A DNA stretch of 9,523 nucleotides. It comes from Actinomycetes bacterium. GTDB lineage: Bacteria; Actinomycetota; CALGFH01. The notes below the pieces were generated by a model that was given only the letters and a program-made list of their open reading frames with translations, was not told where the DNA came from and ran no database searches. Positions 6,173 through 9,523 of the stretch are shown here, piece by piece. Position 1 is the stretch's first letter, and each line of letters begins with the position of its first letter. The DNA lies in contig JASLBL010000378.1 in assembly GCA_030146615.1 (NCBI GenBank), forward strand, positions 1 through 9,523. Direction: 5' to 3'. Both the position numbers and the translations under genes were made by a program.

Positions 6173-6388
6173 GTGACCTACGGGGAGCAGCTCAAGCGGC
6201 TTCGCCTGGGCATGCAGCCGCCGATGACCCAGCAGCACCTGGCCGAGCTGCTCGGCGTCCATGTCACCACGATCAGCCGCTGGGAGACCGACCAGTCGGC
6301 GCCGGCCCTCGGCCAGATCCGGCCGCTTGCTCGAGCTCTGCGCGTTCCCGTCGACCTGGTACTCCCCCCAGAGACGGTGGCTGGTTAG
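6173..6388 (+). CDS. XRE-family helix-turn-helix DNA-binding protein
   Basis: A 71-aa single-domain regulator of the Cro/C1 type. The HTH is clear: MTQQHLAELLGVHVTTISRW (about residues 19-38), where MTQQHLAELLGV is the first HTH helix and turn, and HVTTISRWETDQ the recognition helix and following turn. ALGQIRPLARALRVPVDLVL then completes the five-helix fold. There is no second (ligand, peptidase or toxin) domain. Start GTG at 6173 has AGGG about 8 nt upstream; an upstream TTG-initiated extension from 6107 would add 22 residues unlike the family. It faces away from the hypothetical gene at 5377-6072 across a palindrome-rich promoter region, the classic layout of an autoregulating switch in integrated elements. 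No toxin partner is evident next to it, so I do not call an antitoxin. Confidence 0.85.
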   Translation: MTYGEQLKRLRLGMQPPMTQQHLAELLGVHVTTISRWETDQSAPALGQIRPLARALRVPVDLVLPPETVAG

Positions 6389-6502
6389 CCGAGGACGTCT
6401 GGCATTGCCCGACTGCTGGATTTGTAGACGGTGAACGGTTGACAAACTCCGACGGTCGTGGCGTTGGACCTTGCCAGATCGCTGCCCGCCTGCTCAGGTT
6501 GG

Positions 6503-6670
6503 TGGTAGTCCGGGTGGCAGTCCACCAGGCGCCACCAGATGGAATATCTCGTGCTGGCTGGACGCGATCCCTGACCTGAGCTGGACCAACAGCACTCAGG
6601 ACCACTGCGTGGACGTAGACCACCAGCCTACGGATCTGGCGGTTGGGGGTTCGAATCCCTCGCGGTGCAC
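6503..6670. repeat. 168-bp direct repeat, copy B (hairpin block plus tRNA-Arg scar)
   Basis: Gapless counterpart of 4103-4270, exactly 2400 bp away and about 86% identical. The tandem box is TGGTAGTCC (6503-6511) then TGGCAGTCC (6515-6523). The hairpin is less perfect than in copy A (one mismatch in the ACCAGAT/ATCTCGT stem and changes in the outer stem). The short segment GTGG-ACGTAGA-CCAC (6609-6623) can form a small stem just before the tRNA part. The preceding 6389-6502 holds nothing I can name apart from an isolated TTGACA near 6437 without a good -10. Confidence 0.75.
6628..6665 (+). repeat. tRNA-Arg(ACG) 3' half, scar copy 3 (att-like)
   Basis: 38 bases identical to the other two copies, from the ACG anticodon loop through the T arm. 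The acceptor strand then differs: GCGGTGC, A, followed by CACCA instead of GCGGCGC, G, C. No pairing 5' acceptor strand (GCACCGC) lies upstream. Unlike the other copies it is followed within a few bases by a strong intrinsic terminator, as at a genuine tRNA gene end, so this copy may mark the original downstream flank of the target tRNA. Confidence 0.72.
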
Positions 6671-6675
6671 ACCAA

Positions 6676-6713
6676 AGCCCCAGGCCGTTGACCTGGGGCT
6701 GTTTGCTTTGCTT
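6676..6713 (+). terminator. Intrinsic terminator after tRNA-Arg scar 3
   Basis: Stem AGCCCCAGG/CCTGGGGCT (9 bp, 7-nt loop, 6676-6700) followed by the T-rich GTTTGCTTTGCTT. It is the only hairpin in the window with a proper T-rich tail, and sits right behind the tRNA acceptor end. Confidence 0.75.
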
Positions 6714-6763
6714 GCCTCCTGATCATCCTTGTCCCCTCGGGCGGGTGATCAAGAAGCCTCCTG

Positions 6764-7128
6764 GTGATCAAAAAGCGCGGCAACCGCTGGTGGGTCGTCG
6801 TCTACGCCGGCCGCGACCCGCTCACCGGGAAGAAGCGCCAGAAGACCGGCACAGCTGCTTCAAGGCGGAGGCCCGCCAGCTGGAAGCCCGCCTCATCAGC
6901 CAGGTGGGCGCCGGCCAGCATGGCGGTGCCGCCGGCAAGACCGTGGCCGACCTCATCGAGGCCTGGTTCCAGTGGCGCCCCTCGGTGCGCCCGATCTCGC
7001 CCAACACCCTTGTCAACTACCGGCGCTACGCCGACCAGAAGCTCCTGCCGGCGCTTTGCCGGCTACCGCTCAACCGGGTGGACACCGCCATCATCGACAC
7101 GCTGCGCCTAACGAACGTTGAGCTATAA
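6764..7128 (+). pseudogene. Tyrosine recombinase/integrase, frameshifted N-terminal fragment
   Basis: Begins at GTG 6764 with IKKRGNRWWVVVYAGRDP, LTGKKRQKTGT, the beta-sheet opening typical of actinobacterial phage and ICE integrases (arm-type DNA-binding domain). Between about 6851 and 6858 the frame changes; in the next frame the protein continues as CFKAEARQLEARLISQVG, then KTVADLIEAWFQW and SPNTLVNYRRYADQKLLPAL, the SAM-like core-binding domain. The frame ends with RVDTAIIDTLR running into a 19-bp repeat (7107-7125) and a TAA. Only about 120 of the usual 370-400 residues remain, and the catalytic domain with the R-H-R-Y residues is absent, so it cannot recombine DNA. Its position right after an att-like tRNA scar fits a degraded element whose integrase used tRNA-Arg. 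GTGATCAARAAG occurs twice around the start (6745 and 6764). Confidence 0.75.
7107..7125 (+). repeat. 19-bp direct repeat, left copy
   Basis: CCTAACGAACGTTGAGCTA, identical to 8338-8356. It is the point where integrase similarity ends and the decayed TPR gene (reading the other way) ends as well, so it marks a junction between unrelated sequences. Confidence 0.7.
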
Positions 7129-7614
7129 CTACAGTCTCCAGTTCCCGACGGACTTGGGCGAGGTTGCTCTTTGAGGCTCGGGTGTTGGGGTGGTCCTCGC
7201 GCAACACCCGCCGCCGTGCGGCAGGAGTGTGCTACTGAAGCTCGCGGGCGCCTTGGAAGTCACCCAGATCCCGGAGGGTCGCTGCGGGTTGTCCATCGAG
7301 GTGAGGGTGTCGGGGTGGTTCTCGCCCAGCACCCGTCGGTACGTGGTCAGGGTCTGCTCCTCCAGCGTCAGGGCTTGCTGGTGTTGGCCCCGGCTCCACA
7401 GAGAGGTGGCTGACTGCGGGAGCAGCCACAACCATCGCTCCGACTCCACCTCCAGTTTCTGGCCGTGGTCGGCGACCGCAAGCGCATGGGGGAGCAGGCG
7501 TTCGCACTCCGTCCAGTTGACTACTTGGTCGCTTTCGAAGGGCTGTCCAAGGTGGGACCAACGGTCGCCTGACGCGGTGGGAAGCCGCGGTCTTCCGGCA
7601 TCCGGCAGCTGCAC
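7129..7614 (-). pseudogene. Decayed TPR protein (C-terminal part of an NB-ARC/TPR type)
   Basis: Read on the minus strand, WTECERLLPHALAVADH matches the linker that precedes TPRs in actinobacterial NB-ARC proteins. SLWSRGQHQQALTLEEQTL and TYRRVLGENHPDTLTSMDN are kinesin-light-chain-like TPR units. Near 7286 one base is missing: in the next frame the repeat goes on as AATLRDLGDFQGARELQ. A TAG at 7234-7232 replaces a codon there, after which RRVLREDHPNT and SNLAQVRRELE complete another TPR and the usual C terminus. So there is one frameshift and one nonsense change, and the NB-ARC ATPase part is absent. Intact relatives are signalling or regulatory ATPases; this copy is not functional as such. 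It ends at the 19-bp repeat. Confidence 0.75.
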
Positions 7615-7629
7615 GTCCGTGGACGCTAG

Positions 7630-7708
7630 TTGACACCGCCAGTGGTTATCTGGCTACTGTTAGTGACTAGCCAGAGCTAGCGCTAGCCAGTCGAGTCGAG
7701 GGGGAAGG
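7630..7708 (+). promoter_or_regulatory. CTAG-rich promoter/operator region of the 97-aa protein gene
   Basis: TTGACA (7630-7635) is a consensus -35; TACTGT (7655-7660) is the nearest -10-like hexamer, with a longish 19-bp spacing. Overlapping and following it are: an inverted repeat CTGGCTA/TAGCCAG (7650-7656 and 7668-7674); a perfect 12-bp palindrome GCTAGCGCTAGC (7676-7687); CTAGCCAG as a direct repeat (7667-7674 and 7683-7690); and a tandem TCGAG. GGGGAAGG then serves as ribosome binding site. The overlap of an inverted repeat with the -10 suggests repressor control. Confidence 0.5.
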
Positions 7709-8002
7709 ATGTTCGCACGCGTCAGCAGCTATCAGTTCTCTGCCGACCAGGCCGATCAAGCCGTCCAGGCGTTCAATACGGTCATCAATCCCCTCCGGCA
7801 GCTCGACGGAGCCAAGGGCGCTTACCTCCTGGTTGATCGCAGCAGCGGCAAGGGGCTCACGATCACGCTGTGGGAGAGCGAGGAGGCGCTGCGGGCCAGC
7901 GAGGAGGCGGCGAACAAGCTCCGCGGCGACGCTGCCGGAGCGGCCGGCGGCACCGTTCAGGACGTGGAGCGGTACGAGGTCGCGCTCTACGAGCAGTTCT
8001 AG
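7709..8002 (+). CDS. Small dimeric alpha/beta-barrel (ABM-like) protein
   Basis: A 97-aa cytoplasmic protein with the layout of a ferredoxin-like dimeric alpha/beta-barrel: strand FARVSSYQF, helix SADQADQAVQAFNTVINPLRQ, strand GAKGAYLLVDRSSGKGLTITLWES, helix EEALRASEEAANKLRGDAA, and a last strand VERYEVALYEQF. The WES-E-AL-AS pattern is usual for antibiotic-biosynthesis-monooxygenase-like and related stress-response domains that bind or oxidise small molecules. No catalytic residue is diagnostic, so activity is open. ATG start with GGGGAAGG directly upstream; coding bias is good and the gene is intact. It has its own promoter region with repeats and lies inside the segment bracketed by the 19-bp repeats, next to a dead TPR gene. 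Confidence 0.8.
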   Translation: MFARVSSYQFSADQADQAVQAFNTVINPLRQLDGAKGAYLLVDRSSGKGLTITLWESEEALRASEEAANKLRGDAAGAAGGTVQDVERYEVALYEQF

Positions 8003-8523
8003 TCCCGCGTTCGGCTTCCTTCGGAATCAGCGCTCAACGGTTCTTCACCGAAACTGCGGATAGGCCGGGTCGGCGCCCTGGGGTCAGCAGCCCATGGGCG
8101 AGCATGAGGACCCCAACGAGCGCTTCGATACGATCGAGGTCAACTCAAAATCGCCGGTATCGGTCACGCTTGACCACTCACGCAACAACCGTCCTCATCG
8201 GAAGGAACGGGAGACCACCACGAGCTGGACGGTCGGTCCGCATCGTGTCCCTGGCTGCATGACTGCCGGCCGGTATCGGGTTCGGAGCCGGCCGAAAGGC
8301 TCTAGCCGGCCGGCGCGACTACAGCCATGACTGTCGACCTAACGAACGTTGAGCTACGGCTGCAGCCGCCCTGTGGCCGCCATGCGACCTTGTTCAGCAC
8401 GCAATGGGCGATCCTGCGGGCGGCCGCCAGCCCGGCGCCCTCGGCCCGCCGTTGTCAACGTTGCGGCCGGTCGTCGGTTGGCGTCGAATCCCTTGCAGAC
8501 CCCGCGAGGGAAGGAGACGGCAA
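8003..8523. other. Long intergenic stretch, no gene supported
   Basis: Open frames exist (for example one from 8094 to 8330) but none has a ribosome binding site, consistent third-position bias or a recognisable protein signature. Structures seen: an inverted repeat GCCGGCCGG/CCGGCCGGC (8265-8273 and 8306-8314) with a further GCCGGCC inside, the second 19-bp repeat (8338-8356), and directly abutting it a 12-bp palindrome CGGCTGCAGCCG (8357-8368). The last 150 bases would hold the promoter of the DUF4389 gene, but I see no clear -35/-10. Confidence 0.5.
8338..8356 (+). repeat. 19-bp direct repeat, right copy
   Basis: Identical to 7107-7125 and in the same orientation, 1231 bp away. The bases on either side differ between the copies, so the identity is sharply bounded. 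Confidence 0.7.
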
Positions 8524-9156
8524 ATGCAGCAGGAGGCCTACCCGGTCCGGTTCACAGTCGACTACCCCGATCGACCCCTGGATCGGTTGACCACCGGCTT
8601 CCGGATCTTTGTGGCCATCCCCATCCTGATCGTGCTGGGGACCGTGTCCGGGGGAGAAAGCTGGCAGTGGGGCACCGACAACACCCAGGCCGCCGTCGTC
8701 GGGGCTGGCGGGCTGCTGTACTTGGGGCCGCTGCTGATGATCCTGTTCCGCCAGAAGTACCCGCGGTGGTGGTTCGACTGGAACCTGGAGCTGCAGCGGT
8801 TCGGCAACCGGGTGGGTGCCTACCTGGCGTTGATGGACGACCGCTACCCGGCCACCGACCAGCACCAGTCGGTCCACCTCGACTACCCCTACCCGGACGC
8901 CCAGCGCGACCTCAACCGCTGGCTGCCCCTGGTCAAGTGGTTGCTGGCCATCCCCCACTACGTCGTGCTGTTCTTCCTTTGGATCGCGGCGCTGGTGGTG
9001 GTGATCGTGGCGTGGTTTGCGATCTTGTTCACCGGACGCTATCCGAGGGGGATGTTCGACTTTGTGGAGGGTGTGATCCGCTGGCACAACCGCGTCATTG
9101 CCTATGCGTGGGTGCTGGTCACCGACCGCTACCCACCGTTCCGCCTGGCCCAGTGA
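8524..9156 (+). CDS. DUF4389 domain-containing membrane protein
   Basis: A 210-aa integral membrane protein of the DUF4389 family, whose function is unknown. Membrane segments: about 24-41 (GFRIFVAIPILIVLG), about 56-75 (AAVVGAGGLLYLGPLLMILF) and a long hydrophobic stretch 137-170 that could cross twice. The chain is an internal duplication. YPDRPLDRL (14-22) and YPYPDAQRDLNRW (121-133) each precede a membrane segment. FRQKYPRWWFDW (75-86) pairs with FTGRYPRGMFDF (169-180). NRVGAYLALMDDRYP (95-109) pairs with NRVIAYAWVLVTDRYP (189-204). Start is ATG 8524, with AAGGAG 8 nt upstream; earlier in-frame starts from 8404 lack a ribosome binding site and add residues without family similarity. It stands alone, reading toward the GC hairpins at 9200-9380. 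Confidence 0.88.
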   Translation: MQQEAYPVRFTVDYPDRPLDRLTTGFRIFVAIPILIVLGTVSGGESWQWGTDNTQAAVVGAGGLLYLGPLLMILFRQKYPRWWFDWNLELQRFGNRVGAYLALMDDRYPATDQHQSVHLDYPYPDAQRDLNRWLPLVKWLLAIPHYVVLFFLWIAALVVVIVAWFAILFTGRYPRGMFDFVEGVIRWHNRVIAYAWVLVTDRYPPFRLAQ

Positions 9157-9383
9157 GGGGCGGGACGCTTGCCCCATGCCGGTCCCACGCAAAGGCAATG
9201 AGGCTCCCGGCCGTGGGCCGGCGGCCGGCAGGCCGGCGCGGCAGCGCCCTCGCCCGACGGGTGCCGCTGCACGGAGGAACGACCTTGACGCTGGGCGTCT
9301 GTCGGGCCGGGTGGTAGTTCCCGTCGGGTGAGGGCATCGGCCGCGGCCGGGTGCAGGGTCCCGGCCGCGCCGAGGCCGATTTA
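9157..9383. other. Intergenic stretch with large GC hairpin
   Basis: No gene seen. A GC-rich block of overlapping GCCGGC repeats (about 9210-9240) may serve as terminator of the DUF4389 gene. A stronger structure is at 9336-9380: GCGGCCGGG (9343-9351) pairs perfectly with CCCGGCCGC (9360-9368) across an 8-nt loop, and outside it ATCGGCC (9336-9342) pairs with GGCCGAT (9374-9380) with a 5-nt bulge. It may insulate the following IS from outside transcription. Confidence 0.5.
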
Positions 9384-9523
9384 GAGGGCGGTTTCATAAG
9401 GGGCTGGTCGGGGTGAGAGGCTTGGGGGATGAAGCCCAAGCTCACGCCTCCTCCCATGGCCGAGCAGCTGGTCCCTGACGACATCTGGGATGCGATCGGG
9501 CCGCTGCTGCCAGCCCACCCACC
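9384..9523 (+). mobile_element. IS5-family insertion sequence, left end only
   Basis: The transposase start at 9429 is preceded by GAGGGCGGTTTCATAAGG (about 9384-9401), which resembles terminal repeats of actinobacterial IS5-type elements. The exact tip cannot be fixed because the other end and target duplication lie outside the window. Confidence 0.45.
9429..9523 (+). CDS. IS5-family transposase, N-terminal fragment (cut by window end)
   Basis: The last 95 bases encode MKPKLTPPPMAEQLVPDD then IWDAIGPLLPAHPP. The LVPDDIWDAIGPLLP pattern is the N-terminal signature of actinobacterial IS5-family transposases (the DUF4096 region, where most relatives read LxDxxWxxIxPLLP). The DDE domain would lie beyond the window. 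Start may be ATG 9429 (GGGGG just upstream) or the in-frame ATG at 9456. Whether the gene is intact cannot be judged. Confidence 0.7.
   Translation, partial: MKPKLTPPPMAEQLVPDDIWDAIGPLLPAHP

Noticed and set aside
6173..6388. Toxin-antitoxin pair made of the XRE protein and its neighbour
   Set aside because: The neighbouring gene is divergent, over 200 residues and without toxin signature; no small co-directional partner lies next to the XRE gene.
6643..6763. MGVRIPRGAHQSPRP N-terminal extension of the integrase frame
   Set aside because: It comes from the tRNA scar and the terminator hairpin; the later part of that frame is the genuine second half of the frameshifted integrase.
8040..8130. 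Minus-strand peptide IEALVGVLMLAHGLL, looking like a membrane helix
   Set aside because: Too short, with stops on both sides and no neighbouring helices in frame; chance or an unidentifiable remnant.
8094..8330. 78-residue plus-strand open frame (MGEHEDPNERF...)
   Set aside because: No Shine-Dalgarno, no family resemblance and no clear third-position bias, so not supported as a gene.
8349..9317. 322-residue plus frame and 247-residue minus frame over the DUF4389 gene
   Set aside because: Shadows of the DUF4389 gene; low-complexity composition and no ribosome binding site.

Overview
The window is high-GC DNA (roughly 65-70% G+C in most genes) with strongly G/C-biased third codon positions. 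GTG starts are common, intrinsic terminators mostly lack a long T tract, and the protein families are typical of actinobacteria: an IS1380-type transposase, an NB-ARC-associated TPR protein, a DUF4389 membrane protein and a short XRE regulator. I read it as an Actinomycetota chromosome, probably a soil or environmental lineage; genus cannot be called. It is an accessory region built by repeated integration and decay, with only six or seven intact-looking genes.

Layout, left to right. (1) 1-251: the C-terminal part of an endonuclease/exonuclease/phosphatase (EEP) family gene, about 55% G+C, cut by an IS1380-family element (about 252-1976) whose 452-aa transposase is intact on the minus strand. 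(2) 2024-2071: the first of three copies of a tRNA-Arg(ACG) 3' half, running from the anticodon arm to the acceptor end, with no 5' half present. (3) 2236-3990, minus: a secreted 584-aa Asp-box (BNR/sialidase-fold) protein with its own terminator. (4) 4103-4270: a 168-bp block made of a large hairpin plus the second tRNA-Arg scar. It recurs exactly 2400 bp downstream at 6503-6670, about 86% identical without indels. (5) Between the blocks: an NAD(P)-binding SDR-type oxidoreductase (minus), a gene-free stretch with a cluster of CGTCTGGA boxes, an unrecognised protein (minus), and a divergent XRE regulator (plus) whose shared promoter region carries palindromes. (6) After the third scar: a terminator, then a frameshifted and truncated tyrosine integrase.

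(7) 7107-8356: a roughly 1.25-kb segment bracketed by a 19-bp direct repeat. It holds a decayed TPR gene (one frameshift, one internal stop) and a 97-aa dimeric alpha/beta-barrel-like protein with a promoter rich in CTAG repeats. (8) 8524-9156: a DUF4389 membrane protein with an internal duplication. (9) A large GC hairpin, then the beginning of an IS5-family transposase that runs off the window.

Taken together, the three tRNA-Arg 3' scars, the integrase remnant and the cargo genes between scars suggest serial (accreted) site-specific integration at a tRNA-Arg gene, followed by loss of the integration machinery and later IS insertion. I see no convincing new multi-gene defence or biosynthetic system. 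The most unusual parts are the duplicated hairpin-plus-scar block, the 19-bp-repeat-bracketed module, and the regulatory repeat clusters.
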